From an uncultured Collinsella sp. (GTDB lineage Bacteria > Actinomycetota > Coriobacteriia > Coriobacteriales > Coriobacteriaceae), in assembly GCA_900542175.1 (NCBI GenBank), contig UQNC01000004.1, positions 1 through 64,000 of the forward strand: a stretch of 64,000 nucleotides of DNA, written 5' to 3'. Below the pieces are notes generated by a model, which saw only the letters and a list, made by a program, of their open reading frames with translations, had not been told where the DNA came from and ran no database searches. A program made the translations under genes and the position numbers. Within the stretch, counting starts at the first letter, position 1. Each line of letters starts with the position of its first letter. This document shows, piece by piece, positions 25,201 to 33,496 of this stretch.

Positions 25201-26451
25201 TTAGAGAGCGGGTGGGAGGGTGTCGAGGAGGGCTTGGGCGGTGTTGGCGGCGCAATCGCGCGAGTCGATGAGGTAGTCGGCCCAGGCGCGGTAGCGCGGC
25301 ATGCGCTGCTCGGCCAGCTTGTCGATGCCATCGCGGGCGGTGATGGGGCGACCCTTGCGGGCGAGTTCGTCGAGCTTACGGTTGAGCATCACGATCTGGC
25401 TGTTCTGGTGCAGTAGCGGGTAGTTCTCGTCGCGCGTGACCACGCCGCCGCCCGTGGAAAGCACCAGGCCGCTGCGCTTGGAGATGCCGGTCAGCGCCGC
25501 CGTCTCCTGCTCGCGGAAGGCCGCCTCGCCGCGCTCGACGATAAAGTCGGCGCAGGGCATGCCCAGGCGCTCCTCGAGGGCGCGGTCCAGGTCGATGTGC
25601 TCTCGCCCCGTGAGCAGGGCAATCTGCTCGCCCACGCGGGTCTTGCCCGAGCCCGGCATACCGATCAGCGCGATGTTCTGTTCGCGGCGTGACAGGCGCT
25701 CCGTTACGTCCAGAATGCGCTCACGCGGAGTGACCTGGCCGGTGTAGCGCTCAACGGCTTGCGCCGCCTGGGCCACGAGCATGAGCAGGCCGCCGATGCA
25801 GGGGATGCCGCGGCGCTCGGCCTCGAGCATCAGGCCCGTGCGTGCAGGGTTGTAGACAATGTCGATGACGCCCTCGAGAGCATCGAGCCCCTCGAGCGTG
25901 CAGGGGGCATCGGGACAGTGGGGGAACATGCCGGCGGGCGTGCAGTTGACGAGCAGTGCGGCGTCGGACTGCTGCGCGATGTTGTCGTAGTTGACTTCGC
26001 TCGTGCGGCCGACCGGCACGACGATGGCGCCCAGGTCGCCGAGCACCATGCTGGCAGTGGTGCCGGCGCCACCGGTGGCACCGAGCACGAGGGCCTTCTT
26101 GCCGGCAACCTCGACGCCCAGCTCCTCGACCAGGCATTGGAAGCCAAAGTAGTCGGTGTTGTCGCCGCGCAGGCGGCCGTCGGGCAGGCGCGTGATGGTG
26201 TTGACGTTTCCCATACGCTCGGCGAGTGGACTCAGCTCGTCCAGGTATTCCATGACGGCGCGCTTGTAGGGGATGGTCACGTTGGTGCCCTCCCATTCGT
26301 CACCCGTCATAAAAGCCTGGAGGTCCTCGGGCTCGCGCTCAAATCGTACGTACTCGAGCCCCGCGAGCTCCTTGTAGATGGTCGGGGTGTAGCTGTGGCC
26401 CAGCACGCGGCCCAGCACTCCGTAGGGGCGGGTTGCGGCGACATCGGTCAT
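25201..26451 (-). CDS. Bifunctional shikimate dehydrogenase / shikimate kinase (AroE-AroK fusion)
   Basis: The protein has 416 residues. Residues 1-~250 are AroE-like: NVTIPYKRAV with the catalytic Lys, DNTDYFGF with the catalytic Asp, nucleotide-binding GATGGAGTTAS, and GGLLMLVAQA near its end. The usual SxS substrate motif reads SYT, so this is a divergent AroE. Residues ~258-416 are shikimate kinase: Walker A GMPGSGKT, DLDRALEERLG, STGGGVVTR, RKGRPI-like lid region. The fusion covers two consecutive steps, 3-dehydroshikimate to shikimate to shikimate 3-phosphate. ATG 26451 directly follows the pheA stop TAG, with GGAGGTG upstream. Confidence 0.93.
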   Translation of the reverse strand: MTDVAATRPYGVLGRVLGHSYTPTIYKELAGLEYVRFEREPEDLQAFMTGDEWEGTNVTIPYKRAVMEYLDELSPLAERMGNVNTITRLPDGRLRGDNTDYFGFQCLVEELGVEVAGKKALVLGATGGAGTTASMVLGDLGAIVVPVGRTSEVNYDNIAQQSDAALLVNCTPAGMFPHCPDAPCTLEGLDALEGVIDIVYNPARTGLMLEAERRGIPCIGGLLMLVAQAAQAVERYTGQVTPRERILDVTERLSRREQNIALIGMPGSGKTRVGEQIALLTGREHIDLDRALEERLGMPCADFIVERGEAAFREQETAALTGISKRSGLVLSTGGGVVTRDENYPLLHQNSQIVMLNRKLDELARKGRPITARDGIDKLAEQRMPRYRAWADYLIDSRDCAANTAQALLDTLPPAL

Positions 26452-27597
26452 CTAGAGCACCTCCGTGTAACTGCCAAAGTAGGTGAAGCTCTCGCACACG
26501 TCGTCGATGGAATCGAGCAGGTCATCGAGGGCCTTGCTGCCAAAGGGGCAGTCCAGGTCAAAGTAGAACATAAACTCAAAGTCGTGCCCGGGGATGGGGC
26601 GGCTCTCGAGCTTGATGAGGTTGATATTGAGCGCGTAGAAGCGCTCGAGTACGCGATAGAGTGCGCCCGGCTCGTTGGCCGTGGTAATCATGAGCGAGGT
26701 GCGGTTGGCGCCGGGGTAGACGCGTGGCTCGCGGCTGATGACGACAAAGCGCGTGTAGTTGTTGTCCGAGTCCTGGATGTTGGGCTCCAGTACCTCCAGG
26801 CCGTAGAGTGCGGCGCAGCTGCGCGATGCGATCGCGGCAACATCGGTGCGTTCGGAGCTGGCGACCATCTCGGCCGACATGGCCGTGTTGGGGTACTTGG
26901 TGGCGTGCAGGTCGTGCGCCTCGATAAAGCCGGCGCATTGGGCAATGGCCTGGCCGTGGCTGTAGACCTCGTGCACGTCCGCAAGCTTGGCGCCGGGCTT
27001 GACGAGCAAGTTGTGGTCGATTTTGAGGCGCAGCGAGCGCACGATATGGAAGTCGAATTGGGCGAGCAGGTCGTAGACGGCGTTAACCGAGCCGGCGGTG
27101 GAGTTCTCGATGGGCAGCACGCCAAACTCGCAGAAGCCGTCGCGCACGGCGCGCATGACGCCCTCGAAGGTCTCGAAGAACGCGATGTCGGGCACGTCGA
27201 AGAGTTTGCACGCGGCGATTTGACTGTAAGCGCCCTCAACACCCTGGCAGGCGACGGTGGCCGTCTGGGGGAAGGGCGTATCGAAGGCCTCGGCCGTGGC
27301 GTGTGCCCTTTGCGAGACCGTGATGCCCTTGAGCTCGTTGATATAGCGCTGCTGCTCGGCCTTGCTCATGCTCATGAGGAGACGGAACAGGGTGATGGTC
27401 TGCGCCTCGTAGCGCTCGGGCGCGCGGCTGGCGAGGTTGTTGAGCTTGGAGCGCTCACGGGCGGGGTCGAAGACGGCCTTGCCCATCTCGATTTTTGACT
27501 TGGCGACCTCGGTGGCAATGTCCATGCGCTCGACAAAGCTGTTGAGGAGCGTGGTGTCGATGGCATCGATGGCCTGGCGGATGTCAGCAAGGTCCAT
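26452..27597 (-). CDS. pheA: Chorismate mutase / prephenate dehydratase with ACT domain
   Basis: The start is ATG 27597, with AAAGGGG five bases upstream; the open frame extends upstream into the aroC gap. The protein has 381 residues. Residues 1-~85 are an AroQ-type chorismate mutase (LADIRQAIDAIDTTLLNSFV). Residues ~110-285 are prephenate dehydratase (CQGVEGAYSQ, LPIENSTAGSV, and the TRF motif in NNYTRFVVI). Residues ~295-375 are an ACT domain with ESRP, the Phe-binding motif. It makes phenylpyruvate and is probably inhibited by Phe. The first bases downstream belong to aroE/K. Confidence 0.95.
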   Translation of the reverse strand: MDLADIRQAIDAIDTTLLNSFVERMDIATEVAKSKIEMGKAVFDPARERSKLNNLASRAPERYEAQTITLFRLLMSMSKAEQQRYINELKGITVSQRAHATAEAFDTPFPQTATVACQGVEGAYSQIAACKLFDVPDIAFFETFEGVMRAVRDGFCEFGVLPIENSTAGSVNAVYDLLAQFDFHIVRSLRLKIDHNLLVKPGAKLADVHEVYSHGQAIAQCAGFIEAHDLHATKYPNTAMSAEMVASSERTDVAAIASRSCAALYGLEVLEPNIQDSDNNYTRFVVISREPRVYPGANRTSLMITTANEPGALYRVLERFYALNINLIKLESRPIPGHDFEFMFYFDLDCPFGSKALDDLLDSIDDVCESFTYFGSYTEVL

Positions 27598-27640
27598 GGA
27601 GACCCCTTTCACGTGTCGGGGGATGTTGAGGGGTGGGTAG

Positions 27641-28738
27641 TTAGCGCTGGGCGGCGTCTTCGAGGAGGGCGTCCCAGATGGCAAGGGCGGCGGCTGCCTC
27701 GGCTACGGGGACAGCTCGGGGGACGATGCAGGGATCGTGGCGGCCGTGGACCGAGAGCTCGGCATTTTCCATAGCGTCCATGTCCACCGTCTGCTGCTCG
27801 CGGCCAATGGAGGGCGTCGGCTTTACGGCCATGCGCCACATGACGGGCGCGCCGGTCGAAATACCGCCCAGGATGCCGCCGGCGTTGTTGGACTCGACCT
27901 CGATCTCGCCGGTCTCGGCATCGATGCGATACGGATCATTGTTCTCGCTGCCGCGCATGGCGGCCACGGCAAAGCCCATGCCAAACTCCACGCCCTTTAC
28001 GGCGGGAATGCCAAACGCGATCTGCGCGATGCGGTTCTCGATGCCGTCGAACATGGGGTCGCCGATGCCCGCGGGAAGCCCATAAATGCCGCACTCCACG
28101 ATGCCGCCGATGCTGTCGAGTTCGTCGCGTGCGGCTAGGATCTCCTCGCGCATGCGGCCGGCTGCGGCGGCGTCAATGCAAGGAAGATCGTTCGTTTGGA
28201 TCGCTTTGCGGTCGGCCTCGCGATAGACCATATCGTCCATCGGCAGGTCGGAGATACCGCCGATCTGCGCGACGTGCGCCATTACTTTAATGCCGCGGGC
28301 CTCGAGTGCCTGCAGCGCAATGCCGCCGGCGATGCACAGGGGTGCCGTTAGGCGGCCGGAGAAGTGCCCGCCACCGGCGACATCGTGCAAGTTGTGATAC
28401 TTCACGCGCGCAGGGAAGTCCGCATGTCCGGGGCGGGGCTTGCGGCGCAGCTCGGAGTAATCCTTGGAGCGCGTGTTGGTGTTCTCGATAATCGCGGCGA
28501 TGGGCGCGCCGGTGGTATGTCCATCGACCACACCGGCGATGATGTGGGCGGCGTCGGCCTCGCGGCGTTTGGTCGCGGTCTCGTCGCGACCGGGGGCACG
28601 ACGGTCAAGGAAGGCCTGCAGCCGCCCCTGGTCAACAGCGATGCCCGCCGGAATGCCATCGAGGGAGCAGCCGATGGCGGGGGAGTGCGACTGGCCGAAG
28701 ATGCTTAAGTGCAAGACGTTGCCAAAGGTCGAGGACAT
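27641..28738 (-). CDS. aroC: Chorismate synthase
   Basis: The start is ATG 28738, with GAGGAGGAATAGC upstream, partly inside the aroA end. The protein has 365 residues, the normal length. It has the family motifs GQSHSPAIGCSLDGIPAG near the start, RPGHADFPARVKYH, and GGGHFSGRLTAPL, plus EVESNNAGGILGGISTG for FMN/EPSP binding. It removes phosphate from EPSP to give chorismate, the branch point feeding pheA and tyrA in this same operon. Spacing to aroA is one base. Confidence 0.97.
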   Translation of the reverse strand: MSSTFGNVLHLSIFGQSHSPAIGCSLDGIPAGIAVDQGRLQAFLDRRAPGRDETATKRREADAAHIIAGVVDGHTTGAPIAAIIENTNTRSKDYSELRRKPRPGHADFPARVKYHNLHDVAGGGHFSGRLTAPLCIAGGIALQALEARGIKVMAHVAQIGGISDLPMDDMVYREADRKAIQTNDLPCIDAAAAGRMREEILAARDELDSIGGIVECGIYGLPAGIGDPMFDGIENRIAQIAFGIPAVKGVEFGMGFAVAAMRGSENNDPYRIDAETGEIEVESNNAGGILGGISTGAPVMWRMAVKPTPSIGREQQTVDMDAMENAELSVHGRHDPCIVPRAVPVAEAAAALAIWDALLEDAAQR

Positions 28739-28739
28739 G

Positions 28740-30059
28740 CTATTCCTCCTCGAGTGTGACCTTGCCGCCCAGCAGGCGGTAGTGGTCGAAGAAATCGGGA
28801 TAGGACTTGTTGACGGCCTCGGCGCCGTGGATCACGACCTCGCCGGTGGCGCGGCTCGCGGCGATCGCGGCCATCATGGCGATGCGATGGTCGTTGTGCG
28901 AATCGACTTCGCCGCCGGTGAAGGCATCGACACCCTTGATGATGAGGTCATCGCCGGCAATGCGCACCTGCGCGCCCAGCGCGGTGAGCTCGCGGGTGGT
29001 CGTGACCAGGCGGTCGGATTCCTTGATGCGCAGACGGGCGCAATCGCGGATAAAGGTGCGGCCCTGCGCCAGCGAGGCTACGGCCGAGATGACGGGCACC
29101 AGGTCAGGAATGTCGTGGGCGCTCATCTCAAAGCCGGCGAGCTTGTCGGACTTCACGGTGGCGGCGTTGGTGGAGCGCACGATGCGGGCGCCAAAGCGCG
29201 AAAGCGCGGCGAGCACGTTTCGGTCGCCCTGCGCGGAGCTCAGGGATACGCCCTCCACGGTGATGGGGTCGGCGCCGATAGCGCCGGCGCACAGCCAAAA
29301 GGCGGCGTTGGACCAGTCGCCCTCGACGGCTACGCTGCCGGGCGTGCGGTACGAGCCGCTGCTCACGCGGAAGTTCGTGACTTCGGGCTGGCCGTCCTTG
29401 GCCGGAATACGCTCGACGTTGACCTCGACGCCAAAGGCCTTCATGGCCTGGATCGTCAGGTTGATGTAGGGACGGCTCTCAATGAGGCCGGTTACCTGCA
29501 CGCAGGAGGGCTGGGCCAGCAGCGGGGCTGCCAGCAGCAGGCCGGAGATATACTGCGAGCTCACGTTGCCCGGAAGCACAAAGGTGCCCGGGCGCATGCG
29601 TCCGCTCGTCTTGAGCGGAAAACCGCCCAGACCCTGTAGGTCGCAGCCGGCGGCGATGATCTCGTCCGAGAGCGGGGAGAGCGGGCGGGCGCCCAGGCGG
29701 CCCTGGCCTACGAAGGTGGCATCCGCACCCAGCGCGCAGACGACAGGCAGCATAAAGCGGAGCGTGGATCCACTTTCGCCGCAGTCAAGCGTGCCGCCGG
29801 CAAGGGCCTTGAGCAGGCCAAACTCAACACTCTTCATGGTGGGGTGGACCTGGAAGCCGTCCTCGACGGTCTCGATGCGAGCACCCAGGGCCGTAAGGCA
29901 ACGCACCGTAGCCTCGATGTCGGCGCAGGTGGTATTGCAGGTGACGTGTGTCTCGCCGTTGGCAAGCGCAGCGCAGATGATGAGGCGATGCGCCATCGAC
30001 TTGGACGCGATGGCGGGAACGGTGCCCTTGAGCGGGGACGGGGTGATGCGGGCTAGCAT
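28740..30059 (-). CDS. aroA: 3-phosphoshikimate 1-carboxyvinyltransferase (EPSP synthase)
   Basis: The start is ATG 30059; a 27-codon upstream extension lies inside aroB and is not credible. The protein has 439 residues. It has KGTVPAIASKSMAHRLIICA at the start, LDCGESGSTLRFMLP for PEP binding, and RIKESDRL plus DHRIAMM in the second half. It joins PEP to shikimate 3-phosphate. Its start overlaps the aroB end by seven bases. The substrate residue block carries Ala in KGTVPAIASKS where many enzymes have Gly; I cannot judge glyphosate sensitivity from this. Confidence 0.96.
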   Translation of the reverse strand: MLARITPSPLKGTVPAIASKSMAHRLIICAALANGETHVTCNTTCADIEATVRCLTALGARIETVEDGFQVHPTMKSVEFGLLKALAGGTLDCGESGSTLRFMLPVVCALGADATFVGQGRLGARPLSPLSDEIIAAGCDLQGLGGFPLKTSGRMRPGTFVLPGNVSSQYISGLLLAAPLLAQPSCVQVTGLIESRPYINLTIQAMKAFGVEVNVERIPAKDGQPEVTNFRVSSGSYRTPGSVAVEGDWSNAAFWLCAGAIGADPITVEGVSLSSAQGDRNVLAALSRFGARIVRSTNAATVKSDKLAGFEMSAHDIPDLVPVISAVASLAQGRTFIRDCARLRIKESDRLVTTTRELTALGAQVRIAGDDLIIKGVDAFTGGEVDSHNDHRIAMMAAIAASRATGEVVIHGAEAVNKSYPDFFDHYRLLGGKVTLEEE

Positions 30060-31159
30060 GCGGAAGCGTCTCCCTTCTGGCCGAGGCCCTCGGCAATTAA
30101 ATCGTGGAAGGTGGAAAGCGGCGTGCGGTCGATGCTGCAACGGCCAATGCCGTGCGGAATTACCAGGTCAATCGTGTCACCGGCGCGCTTTTTATCGTGC
30201 AGTGCTTCGGCAAAGACGGCGTCGGCCGAAAGCTCGCAGCGGGTCTTGAGACCGTGGCGTGCGCAGAGCTCCTCGATGCGGCCCGGCAGCTCGGCGTCGC
30301 AGATGCCATGAAGCGCCGCGGCGCGCGTGATGATACCCATGCCGATCGACACGCAGTTGCCGTGTCCCAGCTCAAAGTGCTCGCAGGCCTCGACGGCATG
30401 TCCGGCACTGTGTCCAAAGTTGAGGAGCTTGCGCTGGTTGGTTTCGCGCTCGTCGGCGACGACCACGGCGCGCTTGATGTCGATGTTGCGGGCGATGATG
30501 AGCGCTACGCGAGCCACGTCCTGGTTGAGCAGCTCCAGCGTGAGCGGGGTCTTCTCCAGCTCGGCGAAAAGCTCCGGGTCGGCGATTACGGCGTGCTTGA
30601 CGACCTCGCCGCAGCCGTCGGCGAACTGCTCGGGCGTGAGGGTGGCCAGGCACCCCACGTCGGCGATAACCACGCTCGGCTGCCAAAAGGCGCCGGCCAA
30701 GTTCTTGCCGGCAGCCAGGTCTATGGCGGTCTTGCCTCCCACCGACGAATCCACCATGGCGAGCAGGCTCGTGGGGATCTGCACAAACTTGCAGCCGCGC
30801 ATGTAGGTGGCGGCCACAAAGCCCGCCACGTCGCCCACGACGCCGCCGCCGAGTGCCACGATCACGTCGGAGCGCGAAAGCTCGTGCTCGGCCACAAACT
30901 CCAAAATGGCAACGTAGGTCTCGGCGCGCTTATGGGCCTCGCCGGCCTCGAAGGTGCAGATGCTCACCTCGTAGCCTGACGCCTCCAGGCTCTGCTTAAC
31001 GGGCATCTGGTAGAGCGGGCCCACGTTGGTGTCTGTCACGATGACGGCGCGGGTGCCGCCGGCGGTGGCGCGCACGAGCGGCCCCGCCTGCTCCAGCAAA
31101 AACGTGCCCACATGCACCTGGTAGGGGCGTGCGGTGTCGATATCGATAGTAATCGCCAT
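30053..31159 (-). CDS. aroB: 3-dehydroquinate synthase
   Basis: The start is ATG 31159, with AAAGGAC nine bases upstream. The protein has 368 residues. Family motifs include ALGGGVVGDVAGFVAATYMR for NAD binding, PTSLLAMVDSSVGGKTAID, and the zinc ligands in DGCGEVVKHAV and NFGHSAGHAVE. It cyclises DAHP to 3-dehydroquinate. It lies between tyrA and aroA with short gaps, within the single minus-strand operon. Confidence 0.97.
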   Translation of the reverse strand: MAITIDIDTARPYQVHVGTFLLEQAGPLVRATAGGTRAVIVTDTNVGPLYQMPVKQSLEASGYEVSICTFEAGEAHKRAETYVAILEFVAEHELSRSDVIVALGGGVVGDVAGFVAATYMRGCKFVQIPTSLLAMVDSSVGGKTAIDLAAGKNLAGAFWQPSVVIADVGCLATLTPEQFADGCGEVVKHAVIADPELFAELEKTPLTLELLNQDVARVALIIARNIDIKRAVVVADERETNQRKLLNFGHSAGHAVEACEHFELGHGNCVSIGMGIITRAAALHGICDAELPGRIEELCARHGLKTRCELSADAVFAEALHDKKRAGDTIDLVIPHGIGRCSIDRTPLSTFHDLIAEGLGQKGDASAC

Positions 31160-31195
31160 AAGCTTCGGTCCTTTCGACCTGGCGTGATGGGTGGT

Positions 31196-32110
31196 CTAGT
31201 GGGAGGCCTCGTCGTCGAGCGCGCGCTTAATGCGGTCGCCCTCGGCAAGGAGATTCTCCAGATAGCGCTGGTCGCGGTCCTTAAGGGCGCGGCTGTAGGC
31301 GCCAAGCGATTCGATCAGATGGTCGATCTCGAAGGCGAGCGCATCGGCGTCGTCGATCATGAGCTCGGACCACATCTGAGGATTGAGGTGTGCCACGCGG
31401 GTGAGGTCGCGGTAGCTGCCGGCCGAAAAGCCGTGGTGGACCTGAGCGGTCGGGCTCTTAACATAGGCGTTGGAGACGACGTGCGCGAGCTGGCTCGTAA
31501 AGGCGATGACGCGGTCGTGCTCGGCGGCGCTCGTTACGCTGAACTTGCCAAAGCCCAGGGGACGTACCATCTCGCGCACCTGGCCCAAAAGCTCCAGCTT
31601 GAGTGCGTCGTCCACTGCGGGCGGTACAAGCACGAGCGGTGCGTCCTGGAACAGGTCGGCGCGGGAATGCGCGTAGCCCGAGAACTGCGTGCCCGCCATG
31701 GGGTGCGCGCCCACAAAGTAAAAACCGTGCTCGCGGGCAAGCTCAAAGGCGCGCTCGCACACGATGCCCTTGACGCCTACGGTGTCGATCACCACGGGGC
31801 CCATGATGGCCTCGGTGTCAGTGGCGTCGGCGAGTGCCTGGGCGTGCGCCTCGAGCCACTCGATGCAGGCCTCGGGGTAGCATGACAGGACGATGATGTC
31901 GCACTCGCCGAGCGTCTCGTCGTTGAGCTCGCCGGCAACGGTGCCCATGCTGGCGGCCGTCATGACGTCGTCATCGGGGTCCCAGGCCAGCACACGGACG
32001 CCCGCCTGCGCATAGCCGCGGGCAAAACTGCCGCCGATGAGACCCAGGCCCACGATGCCGGCGCACTTGGGGCCACCCTGGTTAACGCGTGCGTTTCTCA
32101 CCGTGCCCAT
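31196..32110 (-). CDS. tyrA: Prephenate dehydrogenase
   Basis: The start is ATG 32110, with AGGAG placed at the end of aroF. The protein has 304 residues. The Rossmann motif is VGLGLIGGSFARGY (about residues 20-33). The catalytic region has GAHPMAGTQFSGY, and the helical domain carries SQLAHVVSNAY. There is no ACT domain, unlike some Gram-positive TyrA enzymes, so Tyr feedback may act through the DAHP synthase instead. It makes 4-hydroxyphenylpyruvate. The product pairs with pheA to complete both aromatic branches in one operon. Confidence 0.94.
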   Translation of the reverse strand: MGTVRNARVNQGGPKCAGIVGLGLIGGSFARGYAQAGVRVLAWDPDDDVMTAASMGTVAGELNDETLGECDIIVLSCYPEACIEWLEAHAQALADATDTEAIMGPVVIDTVGVKGIVCERAFELAREHGFYFVGAHPMAGTQFSGYAHSRADLFQDAPLVLVPPAVDDALKLELLGQVREMVRPLGFGKFSVTSAAEHDRVIAFTSQLAHVVSNAYVKSPTAQVHHGFSAGSYRDLTRVAHLNPQMWSELMIDDADALAFEIDHLIESLGAYSRALKDRDQRYLENLLAEGDRIKRALDDEASH

Positions 32111-32113
32111 GGG

Positions 32114-33139
32114 CTACTCCTGAACGGTCTCTTGGCAGACGACCTCGCGGATGGCGCGGATGCGGCGCATGGTGTCGTCGAACTGGTCGGGCGTGAGAGC
32201 CTGCGCGCCGTCGGACCAGGCGCGGCTCGGATCGTCGTGGACCTCGATCTCCAGGCCGTTGGCACCGCAGGCGGTCGCGGCGAGCGCCATGGGTTCGACA
32301 TAGCGGGTGTAGCCGGTGGCGTGGCTGGGGTCGGCGACGACGGGCAGGTGCGACAGGTGGTGCAGCACCGGCACGGCGTTGAGGTCGAAGGTGTTGCGGG
32401 TGCGGGTCTCGAAGGTGCGGATGCCGCGCTCGCACAGGATGACGTTGTCGTTGCCCTCGCTCATGATGTACTCGGCGGCCATGAGCAGCTCGTCGATCGT
32501 GCCGGACATACCGCGCTTGAGCAGGACCGGGGTCTTGGTCTTGCCGACCTCTTTGAGCAGAGGGAAGTTCTGGGCGTTGCGGGCGCCGATCTGCATGACG
32601 TCGATCTTTTTGTCCAGGAAGACCTGCACGTCGCGCGGGTCCATGATCTCGGTGACGATCGGCATGTCGAGCTCGGCGGATGCCTCGCACAGCAGATCCA
32701 GGCCGGCGGGGCCCATGCCTTGGTAGGCGTAAGGGGAGGTGCGGGGCTTGTAGGCGCCACCGCGCAGCATCGTGGCGCCGGCGGCCTTCACGCGGCGTGC
32801 GATGCGGATGAGGTTCTCGCCCTCGACCGAGCACGGTCCGGCGATGACCTGGAACTGGTCGCCGCCGATCTTGACGCCGTGGCCGCAGTCGATGACGGAG
32901 TCCTCGGGGTGGAATTTGCGGTTTGCGCGCTTAAAAGGCTCGGAGACGCGCTGCACGCGCTCGACGACATCCATAGACTCGAGCAGGAACGGGTCGATCT
33001 TGGTCGTGTCGCCCACCAGGCCGATGATGGTCTCGTTCTCGCCGCGTGAGACGTCGGTCTTGAGACCTTTCTTCTCAATCCAGCTGACGATATGGCTGAC
33101 GGCCTCGTCGCTGGCGCTCTGCTTTAAAATTGCAATCAT
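32114..33139 (-). CDS. aroF: DAHP synthase (3-deoxy-7-phosphoheptulonate synthase), type I-beta with N-terminal regulatory domain
   Basis: The start is ATG 33139, with GAGAGG seven bases upstream. The protein has 341 residues. Residues 1-~75 are the ferredoxin-like regulatory domain known from Thermotoga-type enzymes, where Tyr or Phe inhibits. The barrel carries VIAGPCSVE, GGAYKPRTSPYAYQG, LKRGMSGTIDE, ILCERGIRTFE and VADPSHATG. It condenses PEP and erythrose 4-phosphate, the first step of the pathway. It is the first gene of the operon and lies behind a leader with a terminator hairpin and a short ORF. Confidence 0.96.
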   Translation of the reverse strand: MIAILKQSASDEAVSHIVSWIEKKGLKTDVSRGENETIIGLVGDTTKIDPFLLESMDVVERVQRVSEPFKRANRKFHPEDSVIDCGHGVKIGGDQFQVIAGPCSVEGENLIRIARRVKAAGATMLRGGAYKPRTSPYAYQGMGPAGLDLLCEASAELDMPIVTEIMDPRDVQVFLDKKIDVMQIGARNAQNFPLLKEVGKTKTPVLLKRGMSGTIDELLMAAEYIMSEGNDNVILCERGIRTFETRTRNTFDLNAVPVLHHLSHLPVVADPSHATGYTRYVEPMALAATACGANGLEIEVHDDPSRAWSDGAQALTPDQFDDTMRRIRAIREVVCQETVQE

Positions 33140-33149
33140 GGTGTGCCTC

Positions 33150-33212
33150 TCACCTCGATGGATAACCCTTGCAAAAACGGCCCGCATCGCGAGCCGTGTA
33201 TATATGGTGCAT
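33150..33212 (-). CDS. Putative aroF leader peptide (20 aa)
   Basis: ATG 33212 reads MHHIYTARDAGRFCKGYPSR to TGA at 33152-33150, ending just before the aroF ribosome site. It starts about eight bases after a -10 hexamer, as expected for a leaderless message. It contains Tyr at 5 and 17 and Phe at 13. The terminator hairpin lies within it. It could be a translated sensor of aromatic supply; chance occurrence is possible. Confidence 0.45.
   Translation of the reverse strand: MHHIYTARDAGRFCKGYPSR
33173..33196 (-). terminator. Intrinsic terminator in the aroF leader (probable attenuator)
   Basis: On the minus strand CGGCTCGC, loop GAT, GCGGGCCG (one T-G pair) is followed by TTTTT. No minus-strand gene lies upstream, so it can only act on aroF-operon transcripts before the first gene. 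Confidence 0.7.
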
Positions 33213-33220
33213 GAGAGTTT

Positions 33221-33250
33221 ATACTATCTGATTCGCTTTTGCCTTCTAAA
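33221..33250 (-). promoter_or_regulatory. Promoter of the aro operon
   Basis: The minus strand has TAGTAT (33226-33221) as -10 and TTTAGA (33250-33245, spacing 18) or TTAGAA (spacing 17) as -35. Transcription would start at or next to the leader-ORF ATG. Confidence 0.5.
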
Positions 33251-33302
33251 GTGAGCCGTTGCGCCGCGTCTTCCCCGGAATTGCAAAGCTTTTTCTTTTA
33301 TT

Positions 33303-33332
33303 TTGATAGCCCGTGGTGCACTTGGGTATAAT
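33303..33332 (+). promoter_or_regulatory. Promoter of tRNA-Arg(CCG)
   Basis: TTGATA (33303-33308), 18-bp spacer, TATAAT (33327-33332), ending 11 bases before the tRNA. Confidence 0.75.
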
Positions 33333-33343
33333 GCCAACCGTTG

Positions 33344-33420
33344 GCCCTATTAGCTCAGGGGATTAGAGCGTCTGCCTCCGGAGCAGAAGGCCGTTGGTTC
33401 GAATCCAACATGGGGCACCA
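33344..33420 (+). tRNA. tRNA-Arg (anticodon CCG)
   Basis: The acceptor arms GCCCTAT and ATGGGGC pair with one T-G. The anticodon stem is TCTGC/GCAGA with loop CTCCGGA, the T-loop is TTCGAAT, and CCA is encoded at 33418-33420. It reads CGG codons. Confidence 0.95.
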
Positions 33421-33431
33421 TCGAACGTAAG

Positions 33432-33465
33432 ACCGTCCGAACCTCGCATGGTCCGGGCGGTTTTT
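33432..33465 (+). terminator. Terminator after tRNA-Arg(CCG)
   Basis: ACCGTCCGAACC (33432-33443) pairs with GGTCCGGGCGGT (33450-33461) with one mismatch, followed by a run of T to 33465. Confidence 0.85.
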
Positions 33466-33496
33466 CTTATACCGACGCGACGTGATGGGACGTGGT

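Noticed and set aside
25759..27498. 579-codon plus-strand frame
   Set aside because: It crosses aroE/K and pheA in antisense; composition artefact.
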